64,000 bases of DNA from Akkermansia muciniphila (GTDB lineage Bacteria > Verrucomicrobiota > Verrucomicrobiia > Verrucomicrobiales > Akkermansiaceae): assembly GCA_945901795.1 (NCBI GenBank), contig CAMDLP010000003.1:36314-100313 (forward strand). The letters run 5' to 3'. Made by a program: the position numbers and the translations under genes. The notes beneath the pieces were generated by a model. That model searched no databases, had not been told where the DNA came from, and was given only the letters and a program-made list of their open reading frames with translations. Shown piece after piece: positions 16,249-27,404 of this stretch (position 1 is its first letter; each line of letters starts with the position of its first letter).

Positions 16249-16895
16249 GTGTCTGTTTTTTTAAGAGTTGATGAATCGAGTTGGAGCATTTCAAGCCGGT
16301 CCCACAAGAGTCGGGGATCGAAGCTCATTGCTGCGAACATGGTAAGCACGACCACCCCGCCGAATGCAAGCGCGCCGGGCCCGGGCGTGACGGTCATGTA
16401 ATTGCCGAGCTGCACCAGCGCCACTAAAATCCCCACCACGAAGATATCCACCATTGACCACCGCCCCATGAGCTCGGTGAACCAATACATTTTCCCGAGC
16501 ATCGCGGGCGACGGGTGCAGCTTCCCCGAAGCGGCCAAGCAAAGCCAGCTGATGGCGATGATTTTGAGCAGCGGAATCAAGATGGACGCCGTCAAAATAA
16601 CCAGCGCGATCGGGTAAGCCCCGCCTTTCCAAAAGTAAATGATCCCCCCGACGATCGTGTTGCTGGTCACCACGCCCAGCTCCACCATCGTCATCATTGG
16701 CAGGAAATTCGCCGGGATATACAGAGCGGTAGCGGCCAGCATGAACGCCATCGTCCGCCTGACACTATCCGGTTTCCGCAGGTGCAGACGCGACCCGCAG
16801 CGGGGGCAGCGCCCGAGGCTGACCGGAGAAACCTTCCCGCACGTGTGGCACCCCGCCAATCCCCGCGCCGCCGCTCGTGGCAATGATCCGCTCAT
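16245..16895 (-). CDS. pqiA: PqiA-like membrane protein (second half-size subunit)
   Basis: A 216-residue membrane protein equal to half of E. coli PqiA. It has an N-terminal zinc-ribbon (CHTCGKV and CPRCGSR) followed by four hydrophobic segments, the first containing ALYIPANFLPMMTM. The family works with PqiB/PqiC in the Pqi or Let lipid transport systems. The ATG at 16895 overlaps the stop of the preceding PqiA-like gene by 4 bp; an ATG 27 nt further upstream would lengthen that overlap. The two half-size genes together equal one full PqiA, so the protein is encoded in two pieces here. Confidence 0.85.
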   Translation of the reverse strand: MSGSLPRAAARGLAGCHTCGKVSPVSLGRCPRCGSRLHLRKPDSVRRTMAFMLAATALYIPANFLPMMTMVELGVVTSNTIVGGIIYFWKGGAYPIALVILTASILIPLLKIIAISWLCLAASGKLHPSPAMLGKMYWFTELMGRWSMVDIFVVGILVALVQLGNYMTVTPGPGALAFGGVVVLTMFAAMSFDPRLLWDRLEMLQLDSSTLKKTDT

Positions 16896-17557
16896 CGTTT
16901 CGCCACCTCCAAGCGATCCCAAAGTTCATCCCGGTCGATGCCAGAAACCGCCGCCGCCATGCACAGCATCACCGCGCCGAACGCCCAGAAGCCCGGACCG
17001 AAATGGACGTCCGCCAGCTTGTTCAGCTTCAGCAGACTGACTAACACTCCCAACAGGAACACCTCGATCATGTTCCATGGCTCGGTCTTGTTCAGCCACT
17101 TGGCGACATGGATCGCCCCCGGCGCGATCCTTCCGAACAGGAGCGGACCGCAAACATAAAGCAGCCCGCCCGCCAGTGACAGCGGAGTGACGATCGTGAA
17201 AAGCGCCAGCGCCACACCCAACAAAGGACTGCCCTCCGCGATCAACGCTCTCGTCCCGGACACCAGGTTCAAAGTCGTCCGGATGCCCGCCGCATCCATC
17301 GTCAGAAACGGAAACCAGTTCACCACGAACATCAAAACCAGCGCCGCGATGGAAAACGAAGTCACCCGCGCCAGCGAGGCCGGGCGATTTTGATAGAGAA
17401 CCGCCCCGCAGCAGCGGCAACGGGCAGCCACGCCCTCTACCAGAGGCGTGGCTTCGTGCAGGGTGTCACAAAAATGACACGCCGAATAATGCGGCCCGCC
17501 CGGCGGCCGCGGCCAGGGATGCAAGGCCCGCCTGGTTCTGGAAAACGATCTTCTCAT
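16892..17557 (-). CDS. pqiA: PqiA-like membrane protein (first half-size subunit)
   Basis: A 221-residue protein of the same half-PqiA design as the next gene: a zinc-ribbon (CHFCDTL and CRCCGAV) around residues 30-60 followed by four hydrophobic helices, the first with VLMFVVNWFPFLTMD. The ATG at 17557 sits one base beyond the FAH stop codon, and the stop overlaps the next pqiA start by 4 bp. An upstream extension in frame is Trp/Arg-rich and lies inside the FAH gene, so it is rejected. It presumably dimerises with the following subunit. Confidence 0.82.
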   Translation of the reverse strand: MRRSFSRTRRALHPWPRPPGGPHYSACHFCDTLHEATPLVEGVAARCRCCGAVLYQNRPASLARVTSFSIAALVLMFVVNWFPFLTMDAAGIRTTLNLVSGTRALIAEGSPLLGVALALFTIVTPLSLAGGLLYVCGPLLFGRIAPGAIHVAKWLNKTEPWNMIEVFLLGVLVSLLKLNKLADVHFGPGFWAFGAVMLCMAAAVSGIDRDELWDRLEVAKR

Positions 17558-17558
17558 C

Positions 17559-18413
17559 TTATCGAAGGGCCACCACCCGCTGGGCGAGTTCGCCCAAACC
17601 CTCCACACCACATTCCACAAAATCCCCCGCTTGCAAGTATTTCGGCGGGCGCATCCCCATCGCCACCCCGCTCGGAGTCCCCGTCGCCAGCACATCGCCG
17701 GGCAGCAAGGTCATGAAACGGCTGACGTAACTGATCAACTGCCGGATGGAAAACGACATGTCCCCGGTCCAACTGTTCTGCCGCAGTTCCCCGTTCACCT
17801 TGCACCACAAGCGCAGTTTCTGGGGATCGCCAATCTCATCCGCGGTCACCAGCCACGGCCCCATCGGCGCGAAGCTGTCCGCACTCTTCCCCTTGGTCCA
17901 CTGCCCACCCATTTCCTTCTGAAAGGCCCGCTCCGAGAAATCGCAGAACGTCGAGTAACCCGCGATGTAATCCATCGCTTCCCGCTCATCGACATACGAC
18001 GCCGTCCGCCCGATCACCACCGCGAGCTCCACCTCGTAATCGAGCTTCGTCGAGCCGCGCGGGATGATCACATCGTCGGTCGGCCCGCTCCACGCGCTCG
18101 TCGCTTTCATGAAAATCGTCGGCTCCGTCGGAATCCCTTCCCCCAGCTCCTTGGCATGCTCGAGGTAGTTTTTCCCGATGCAAACCAATTTCGAAGGCCG
18201 CTCCACCGCCGGCCCGAGCCTGACCAAAGGATCCACCTCGCCCCCTCCCGGACAGCCGTCCGCCACCCACTCCGCAAGCGACTCGATCCCGCTCATCGCG
18301 AAAAACCCCTCGTCGTAATCGTTGAATTCACCGCTCGCGTCGATCAAGCGCCCGTCCGGCAACAGGATTCCCGGCTCCTCACGCCCCTCGTCACCGAACC
18401 GGATCAATTTCAT
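17559..18413 (-). CDS. Fumarylacetoacetate hydrolase family protein
   Basis: A 284-residue soluble enzyme of the FAH superfamily, whose members act on 2-oxo acids (hydratases, decarboxylases, acylpyruvases). The conserved core begins PSKLVCIGKNYLEHAKELG; metal-ligand glutamates and aspartate lie in KLDYEVELAVVIGR and GYSTFCDFSER; the C-terminus has the typical LLPGDVLATGTPSGV loop. The substrate cannot be assigned. It is the first gene of the leftward operon leading into pqiA-pqiB-pqiC, with one base to the next start. Its fusion to a lipid-transport operon is odd and could be incidental. A hairpin-rich leader lies upstream. Confidence 0.88.
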   Translation of the reverse strand: MKLIRFGDEGREEPGILLPDGRLIDASGEFNDYDEGFFAMSGIESLAEWVADGCPGGGEVDPLVRLGPAVERPSKLVCIGKNYLEHAKELGEGIPTEPTIFMKATSAWSGPTDDVIIPRGSTKLDYEVELAVVIGRTASYVDEREAMDYIAGYSTFCDFSERAFQKEMGGQWTKGKSADSFAPMGPWLVTADEIGDPQKLRLWCKVNGELRQNSWTGDMSFSIRQLISYVSRFMTLLPGDVLATGTPSGVAMGMRPPKYLQAGDFVECGVEGLGELAQRVVALR

Positions 18414-18838
18414 GCGCGCGATGTAGCAAATGGGCCGGGATTGAGGAAACCGAATCTTCGGGAAACCCCACAGGGCGAAAAACAGGCAAAAAAAGAAGCG
18501 GCCCGACTGATCATCACTCCTAGGAAAAACCCATTAACCCGGGAGGCATCTCAGTCGGACCGCCTTGTCTTGCGACAGGGAGAAACTTGCATCTCCCCAC
18601 CCGGCTGGCAAGAAATAAGTTCAAAAAAATAAAAATTCCCGCGCCGCCCCCGCAAAATCAGCCTTCCGCCGGATCGTTCCAAGTCTTAAAACCGGATCCT
18701 GAGCCCGCGCCAGCACGTCAAGTCGCCGAATCCGATTGAATATTCCGCACGCCCACCGGGTCTCTCAAACTGCGGGGCGGGTAAATTCCCTTGAAATACC
18801 CCGCGTCTCGTTTACCAGTGTCTCCATCGTCAACATCC
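18414..18838. other. Divergent intergenic region between FAH operon and lipoprotein gene
   Basis: These 425 bp contain no gene. The FAH-proximal third holds strong hairpins (18488-18597). An A/T-rich patch follows (about 18612-18640), which may contain promoters. The remaining 200 bp next to the lipoprotein gene show nothing recognisable. Confidence 0.5.
18488..18597 (-). ncRNA. Candidate structured leader or small RNA with terminator-like hairpin
   Basis: Read on the minus strand, towards the FAH gene, the 13-nt arms GCGGTCCGACTGA (18563-18551) and TCAGTCGGGCCGC (18510-18498) form a stem with one G-U pair, enclosing a 40-nt inner segment. The lower arm is followed by TTCTTTTTTT. Upstream are two smaller hairpins, a 6-bp stem at 18564-18579 with a 4-nt loop and a 6-bp stem at 18578-18597, which share bases and so may be alternatives. 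It could be an attenuator for the FAH-pqi operon, a terminated small RNA, or a terminator. No known riboswitch class was recognised. Confidence 0.4.
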
Positions 18839-19090
18839 ATGAAATCAATCGTTCTATCCCTCGCCAGCGCCATCACGGCGATCGCCCTTTCCAACTGCGC
18901 CGCACCCGCCGGCCCTAACACGCAACGCGGTGCCGCCACCGGAGCCTTGGGCGGCGCGCTTCTCGGCGGAGTCATCGGCCACCAATCCGGCCGCGCCCTC
19001 GAAGGTGCCGCGCTCGGAGCCGCCGGTGGAGCGGTCGTCGGCGGCACCTACGGCAATGCCCGCGACCAGGAACAATACGGTCGCTACTGA
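18839..19090 (+). CDS. Glycine-zipper lipoprotein
   Basis: An 83-residue lipoprotein. The signal peptide MKSIVLSLASAITAIALSNC ends in a lipobox cysteine at residue 20. The mature part is a glycine zipper (GALGGALLGGVIGHQSG, then GAALGAAGGAVVGGTYG) of the YMGG/SlyB-like outer-membrane type, thought to insert as a helical hairpin. The ATG at 18839 is chosen because it opens the signal peptide. It is followed within 20 bp by a strong terminator, so the gene is monocistronic. Confidence 0.82.
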   Translation: MKSIVLSLASAITAIALSNCAAPAGPNTQRGAATGALGGALLGGVIGHQSGRALEGAALGAAGGAVVGGTYGNARDQEQYGRY

Positions 19091-19106
19091 AATCCGCTTC
19101 TTTCTC

Positions 19107-19146
19107 GAAACGGGACGTCCGATTTCCGAACGTCCCGTTTTTTTTG
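19107..19146 (+). terminator. Rho-independent terminator of the glycine-zipper gene
   Basis: A perfect 10-bp stem AACGGGACGT (19109-19118) / ACGTCCCGTT (19130-19139) with an 11-nt loop and a run of eight T. Confidence 0.92.
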
Positions 19147-19186
19147 GATGAAAATCCACCCCCGCGTTTCTTAGACTCACTTGCCC

Positions 19187-21283
19187 ATGCACCGCATCAC
19201 CCATTTTCTCCTCATCCTCGTCTTCAGCGTGTCCGCCGCATCGGGCCAAACGGAAACCCTCTCTTCAGCCGCCAATCTGCTATCCGAGGAGAAGGCCATC
19301 GCTCCCGGCAAGCCATTCACCCTCGCTCTCAAGCTCGACCATCCCCAGAATTGGCACAGCTACTATCAGAACAGCGGCGGCATCGAGCAATCGCCCGCCA
19401 TCAAATGGACCCTGCCGCCGGGCTTCACCGCCGGCCCGATCCAGTGGCCGGTCCCCGAGGTCAAGGACGGCTACTTCGGGAAAAGCTTCGTCTATCCGGG
19501 CAGCCCGGTGTTCCTCGTCGAGATCACCGCTCCGGCCACCCTTGAAACCGGCAAAACCATCACCCTCACCGCCGACGCATCCTGGCAAATCTGCGAGGAA
19601 AGCTGCCTCAACGAAGAAAAATCCTTCACGCTCAACCTCCCGGTGGCGGCCGCTTCGGAAAAGGATCCGGCGATCGCCGGACTGTTCGAAAAAGCCCGCG
19701 CCAGCCAACCCGCGAAACTCACCAACGCGAAGATCTCCGCCCGGCCCGAGGGAAACGAAATCCTACTCCGCGTGGAACCCGGTGAAATTATCGACAGCGA
19801 TCCCACCGATTTCATCCCGGACCAACCCTTCATCAAATCAGCCAGCTCCGGCGGGTCGATCCAGCGCGACGGCGACGCGTGGCTGATCCGCCTGCCCCGC
19901 GCGACCCAGGACCCACTCGACAACGACATCCCCCAGGGAAACTCGTTCTCCGGCATCCTCCTCGGCACCCGCCCGGTCTTGATTCCAGAAACAGCTATCG
20001 GAATTCTCGTCCCCGCCGCCATCAGCGCCCCTCCCCCGCCCTTGCCGTTTTCCACGTTTCTCAAAATCTTCGGCGGCATGTTTCTGGGAGGCTTGATCCT
20101 CAATCTCATGCCCTGCGTGTTTCCCGTCATCGGCCTCAAGATCATGGGCTTCGTCCAACAGGCCGGCCATGACCGGAAAAAAATCGTGGTTCACGGTCTG
20201 GTCTTCGCCGCGGGCGTGCTGCTGTCCTTCTGGGTGCTTTCCCTCGCGCTCTTTCTGGGAGGAATCACCAGCTGGGGCAACCAGCTTCAAGATCCGCGCG
20301 TCACCCTGGGGACGATCCTCATCATGCTGCTCTTGGGCATGAACCTGTTCGGCGTCTTTGAAATCGGCACCTCCGTCACGGGAATCGGCGGAAACCTGGT
20401 TCAAAAACAAGGCGTCGCGGGCACCTTCTTCTCGGGCGTGCTGGCGACGCTGATCGCCACTCCCTGCTCCGGTCCTTTTCTAGCAGTTGCCATCGGGGTC
20501 GCCGTAACCTTGCCCGCGATTCCCTTTTTCACTGCGTTCACCTTCATGGCCATCGGCCTGGCACTGCCGTATCTCGTGCTGTCGATATTTCCCGCCCTGG
20601 TCGAAAAGCTACCGCGCCCCGGGCCGTGGATGGAGTCGTTCAAGCAAGGGATGTCGTTTCTGTTATTCGCCACCGCGGCGATCTTCCTCTGGGTTTACAG
20701 CGCCCAGGTGTTCGACCTCAACGAAGGGCAAAAAGGCCTCTGGGTCATGCTCGGACTCAGCGCGGTAGCCACCGCCGCGTGGATCTACGGCCGCTGGAAC
20801 CAGCCGGTTAGGAGCTCTTCAGTCCGCATGCGCGCCAAGGTCTTGGCGGCACTTCTCTGCACCGGAGGAATCCTCCTCGCCTGGCCCTGGCCCGCTAGGC
20901 AGCCCCAAGCCGATACCGGAAACGCGAGGATCTCCGCCGAATGGGGAACCTGGTCCCAGCAAGAGGAGGACCGCCTGCTTGCCGAAGGCCGGCCGGTCTT
21001 TGTCGATTACACCGCCAAGTGGTGCCTGACCTGCCAGCTCAACAAAAGCCGCGCCTACACCCGGCCGGTGATTGATTTGATAGAGAAAAAGGGCGTCGTC
21101 CTGCTCAAGGCGGACAAGACCAACCCGAGCCCCGCCATCGATGCCAAGCTCAAGCAATTGGGCCGCAGCGCGATCCCCGTCAACGTCCTGCTCGTCCCCG
21201 GCAAGGAACCGCAAATCACACCCGCCCTGCTCACCCCGGATTACCTCCTTGAACTATTCAGCAGGGAAATCCCGGCGAAATAG
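19187..21283 (+). CDS. dsbD: DsbD-type thiol:disulfide interchange protein
   Basis: A 698-residue protein that carries reducing equivalents from cytoplasmic thioredoxin to the periplasm. A signal peptide (about 1-22) leads into an N-terminal periplasmic domain with ASWQICEESCLNEEK (paired cysteines). The membrane domain has the two hallmark cysteines in LMPCVFPVIG (Cys310) and TPCSGPFLAV (Cys427) within about eight helices. The C-terminal thioredoxin-like domain has DYTAKWCLTCQLNKS (Cys613, Cys616). The ATG at 19187 is preferred to a TTG two codons earlier. All three redox pairs are intact. It may serve cytochrome c maturation, fitting the heme proteins encoded nearby. Confidence 0.93.
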   Translation: MHRITHFLLILVFSVSAASGQTETLSSAANLLSEEKAIAPGKPFTLALKLDHPQNWHSYYQNSGGIEQSPAIKWTLPPGFTAGPIQWPVPEVKDGYFGKSFVYPGSPVFLVEITAPATLETGKTITLTADASWQICEESCLNEEKSFTLNLPVAAASEKDPAIAGLFEKARASQPAKLTNAKISARPEGNEILLRVEPGEIIDSDPTDFIPDQPFIKSASSGGSIQRDGDAWLIRLPRATQDPLDNDIPQGNSFSGILLGTRPVLIPETAIGILVPAAISAPPPPLPFSTFLKIFGGMFLGGLILNLMPCVFPVIGLKIMGFVQQAGHDRKKIVVHGLVFAAGVLLSFWVLSLALFLGGITSWGNQLQDPRVTLGTILIMLLLGMNLFGVFEIGTSVTGIGGNLVQKQGVAGTFFSGVLATLIATPCSGPFLAVAIGVAVTLPAIPFFTAFTFMAIGLALPYLVLSIFPALVEKLPRPGPWMESFKQGMSFLLFATAAIFLWVYSAQVFDLNEGQKGLWVMLGLSAVATAAWIYGRWNQPVRSSSVRMRAKVLAALLCTGGILLAWPWPARQPQADTGNARISAEWGTWSQQEEDRLLAEGRPVFVDYTAKWCLTCQLNKSRAYTRPVIDLIEKKGVVLLKADKTNPSPAIDAKLKQLGRSAIPVNVLLVPGKEPQITPALLTPDYLLELFSREIPAK

Positions 21284-21518
21284 CCTCCAGCCCGCCCCAT
21301 CGCTGCAGCGGTAGGGCCGGGCGGCCTCGCCCCGCCCTGACTGCCCCTGAGGGTGAGATACTCGTGCGAAAGCCATTGAGCCGCTCATTTCATCCTCTTC
21401 CCGTCATCGTCGCCGGATTGCCGCCGAATTTCGGGGAGGCGAGATGAGCGGAATCGCAGCCGAAGAAACGGCTGGCTGAGGAATCCGGCTGAGACAGCCG
21501 GAACACATTTCCGGTTTC
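21284..21518. other. Convergent intergenic region dsbD/cinA
   Basis: 235 bp without a gene. It contains the second REP-like palindrome close to the cinA stop and a related inverted TTTCTCAGCCGGG segment. No T-run terminator is obvious. Confidence 0.5.
21485..21506 (+). repeat. REP-like palindrome, copy 2
   Basis: CCGGCTGAGACAGCCGG followed by AACAC: a 7-bp stem around AGA. It is the same family as 4593-4615 and 33370-33393. A partial inverted copy (TTTCTCAGCCGGG) follows 10 bases later. Confidence 0.65.
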
Positions 21519-22787
21519 TCAGCCGGGCAGCGGCTCCAGCACCTTCAGCCTCCTCCTCACCGCCTCCAGCGCTGCCTGACTAACAGCTAGTTTGAAATCC
21601 TTGCGATTGCGCGGATGAAATACGCGGAACGCCTCCGTCGGGCCACCCCGCAACGCCACCGCGATCCAAGCCGTGCCCACCGGCTTCTCCTCCGAGCCGC
21701 CGCCCGGACCGGCGATGCCGGTGACGGACACCGCGATACCCGCGCCACTCTTCTCCAGCGCCCCCTCCGCCATCGCACGGGCGACGACCTCGCTCACCAC
21801 GCCGTTAATTTCGAGATCCGACGGTGAAACTCCGAGCATCCCCGTCTTCGCCTCGTTCGCGTAAGTCACGAAGCCGTGGGTAAAAACCTCGCTCGCGCCC
21901 GGAACGTTGGTGATTCGGTTAGCGATGAGCCCGCCGGTGCAACTCTCGGCAGTGGCGAAGGTCATCCCGCGCTCCTTGAGCAGACGAACCACGGTTTCTT
22001 CCATCGAGCTTTCATCATCGCTGATTAGATAGTTGCCGAACCGTTCGAGCGCAATCTTCCGCCCCGCTCCCAAAGCCGCGGCATCGCCGATCAGGCGCAA
22101 GTCCACCTCGCCGATGTGCGCGCAGTAGCCGTATTCCAAACCCGGAACCGCCGCCAGACGCGCGTCGATGCCCTGGTGGAAATCACTCTCTCCGATCCCG
22201 GTGAATTTCAACACCAGCGCTTCATGAAGATTCTCCACTCCCGCCAAGGCGCGCAAGCGCGGCACCACCTCCGCATGATACATCGGATAGAGTTCACGCG
22301 GCGGCCCCGGAAGAAGGAACACCGCAGCGTTCGACCGCCCGTTGAGCCGCGGCGGCACATAGATCCCCGGTGCCGTGCCATTGGGATTGGGTAAAATATC
22401 CGCGCCCACCGGACACAGCGCCTGCTTGAGATTCGCGTCCACCATCGGCTTATCACGCAGGGCGAAAAATCCTTCTAACGAGCGCAACGCCGCTTCATCC
22501 GTGATCAATTCCAGCCCCAGCACCTCCGCGGTGATTTCGCGGGTGAGATCGTCGCTCGTCGGACCCAGCCCGCCGGTCACGATCACCGCATCCGCCCGGC
22601 CCAGCGCTTCCTGGAGCGAATCGCGGATCGCATCGCCATCCGGCACCGTCGTCTGGCGGGAGACCCGTAGGCCCAGCTTGAAAAGCTCCCGGCCGAACCA
22701 CGCGCCGTGGGTGTTGAGCGTGTTTCCTAGCAGGAGTTCGGTTCCGGTGTTGATGACTTCGATTTTCACTGCGCAAATCTGCGACAT
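21519..22787 (-). CDS. cinA: CinA family protein (nicotinamide-nucleotide amidase / molybdopterin-binding-like)
   Basis: A 422-residue two-domain protein. The N-terminal MoCF-like domain starts KIEVINTGTELLLGN and has VTGGLGPTSDD and LLPGPPREL. The C-terminal amidase domain has ATAESCTGGLIANRIT and VTGIAGPGGGSEEKPVGT. Such proteins recycle nicotinamide mononucleotide and clean up NAD by-products. The start is uncertain: ATG at 22787 or a GTG at 22769 that would give the more usual beginning MKIEVINTG. Neither has a good ribosome-binding site. It is convergent with dsbD and 26 bp from the upstream membrane gene. Confidence 0.92.
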   Translation of the reverse strand: MSQICAVKIEVINTGTELLLGNTLNTHGAWFGRELFKLGLRVSRQTTVPDGDAIRDSLQEALGRADAVIVTGGLGPTSDDLTREITAEVLGLELITDEAALRSLEGFFALRDKPMVDANLKQALCPVGADILPNPNGTAPGIYVPPRLNGRSNAAVFLLPGPPRELYPMYHAEVVPRLRALAGVENLHEALVLKFTGIGESDFHQGIDARLAAVPGLEYGYCAHIGEVDLRLIGDAAALGAGRKIALERFGNYLISDDESSMEETVVRLLKERGMTFATAESCTGGLIANRITNVPGASEVFTHGFVTYANEAKTGMLGVSPSDLEINGVVSEVVARAMAEGALEKSGAGIAVSVTGIAGPGGGSEEKPVGTAWIAVALRGGPTEAFRVFHPRNRKDFKLAVSQAALEAVRRRLKVLEPLPG

Positions 22788-22813
22788 CCCGGCACAGACT
22801 CAAGGGCTGATAT

Positions 22814-23434
22814 TCAACGCGCGATCCGGCCGGCCAGCAGCCACAGCAACGCCGGCACCAGCAAGCTCAATCCAAACGCCCACCCCGGTGCCTCGTGCCC
22901 CGCCCGGCCGATCGCTGCGAATAGAAATCCCATCGGCACGCTGCCGCAGGCCAAGGCCGTTGCAAATCTCCTGAACGGCATCCGCACCAACCCCGCCGTG
23001 CAGGAAATCACTTCGGGTAAAATCGGCAAAGCCCGCGACAAGGCCACCACCCAGCCACCCCCACTCGCGAAAAGTAGCCGGCCCTTTTCGTAATCCAGAT
23101 CTCCCAGCCATCGCCGCGCGAACCGCTCGCCGAAAAGCCAGCCAAGCCCGTATCCCGTCATCCCGGCTAACATCAAGCCCGCCGCCGCCACCAAACCACC
23201 GACGAAAGTCCCGTAAATGTAGCCCAGCGCCGAAATCACCACCGTGCTGGGAACCGGCAAAGCCAAGTCACCCGCTAACAAAGCGATACCCGCCGCCCAG
23301 GCCCACGGTCCGGCGCTTTCCAGCCATGCCACGCTACCCGCGAGGGTGAAGCGTTCATCCCAGCCCGCGCCCCAGATCGCCCAAGTGCCAAGGACGAGAA
23401 TTGCAAGCGCCAAAAACCACAGTGCCAGCCTCAT
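22814..23434 (-). CDS. VTT-domain (DedA/TVP38-like) membrane protein
   Basis: A 206-residue membrane protein with about five hydrophobic segments. The VTT core is visible as PVPSTVVISALGYIYGTFVGG, the glycine-rich re-entrant region GMTGYGLGWLFGERFARR, and the helix ALSRALPILPEVISCTAGL. DedA/TVP38 relatives are linked to lipid scrambling and membrane homeostasis. It lies between metH and cinA on the same strand, with 11 and 26 bp spacers, so a shared transcript is possible. No substrate can be named. Confidence 0.82.
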   Translation of the reverse strand: MRLALWFLALAILVLGTWAIWGAGWDERFTLAGSVAWLESAGPWAWAAGIALLAGDLALPVPSTVVISALGYIYGTFVGGLVAAAGLMLAGMTGYGLGWLFGERFARRWLGDLDYEKGRLLFASGGGWVVALSRALPILPEVISCTAGLVRMPFRRFATALACGSVPMGFLFAAIGRAGHEAPGWAFGLSLLVPALLWLLAGRIAR

Positions 23435-23445
23435 AATCAGTTAGT

Positions 23446-26892
<3,447 letters not shown>

Positions 26893-26897
26893 TTGGA

Positions 26898-27404
26898 TGA
26901 AGCGAAACGCGGAGGACGCAGAGGAAGAGGAGGAAGACGCGGAGGGTCTATTGGGGAAAATTGATGACGTGGCGTTTGATGCCGTCGCGGAGAAGGATCA
27001 CGTTGAAATTGATGAGCAGGCCCAGACACTTGTTGGACAAACGCATGTAGGTGTGAAGCTGGGCTTCGTGGATTGGAACGATTACCGAGACGGTTTTGAT
27101 TTCAACAACGACGCATTCATCGACCAGAAGATCGATTCGATAAGCCTCTTCGTCCAGGTGCTCTCCTTTGTAGAAAACCTCGGTCGGAACCTGACGCCGT
27201 GAAGGAATGCCTCGCAAGAGAAGCTCCCGTTGCAAAGCCGCTTCGTAAACGCGCTCCAACAAGCCCGGCCCAAGCTCACGATGAACCTCCATCGCAGCAT
27301 CAACAATGACGCCCGACAAGCTGTTCAGTTCATTCTTCGTTTTCATAAATCCAAATTCTCAGCGTCTTCCTCTGCGTCCTCTGCGTCCTCCGCGTTTCGC
27401 TTCA
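26898..27404. mobile_element. Inverted-repeat-flanked GxxExxY cassette between metH halves
   Basis: 43-bp near-perfect inverted repeats (26898-26940 and 27362-27404) begin TGAAGCGAAACGCGGAGGAC and include 9-bp iterations of the type GCGTCCTCT. They enclose one gene coding for a GxxExxY protein. The outermost TGA of the right repeat supplies the stop codon of the upstream metH half. The cassette is 507 bp. No transposase is present, so mobilisation would be in trans. Confidence 0.65.
26948..27346 (-). CDS. GxxExxY protein
   Basis: A 132-residue protein with the family signature [13 protein letters not shown] (G-x-x-E-x-x-Y) near residue 26, a strand [16 protein letters not shown] and the C-terminal [12 protein letters not shown]...GLLINF. 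The alternation of acidic residue, E-x-K and Q resembles the PD-(D/E)XK nuclease fold (an inference about the family); no function is firmly known to me. The gene lies between the two metH halves on the same strand and is enclosed by long inverted repeats, suggesting a passenger of a small mobile unit. Confidence 0.88.
   Translation of the reverse strand: MKTKNELNSLSGVIVDAAMEVHRELGPGLLERVYEAALQRELLLRGIPSRRQVPTEVFYKGEHLDEEAYRIDLLVDECVVVEIKTVSVIVPIHEAQLHTYMRLSNKCLGLLINFNVILLRDGIKRHVINFPQ

Noticed and set aside
18488..18597. TPP riboswitch
   Set aside because: A CTGAGATG string occurs on the minus strand, but the other thi-box elements are missing.
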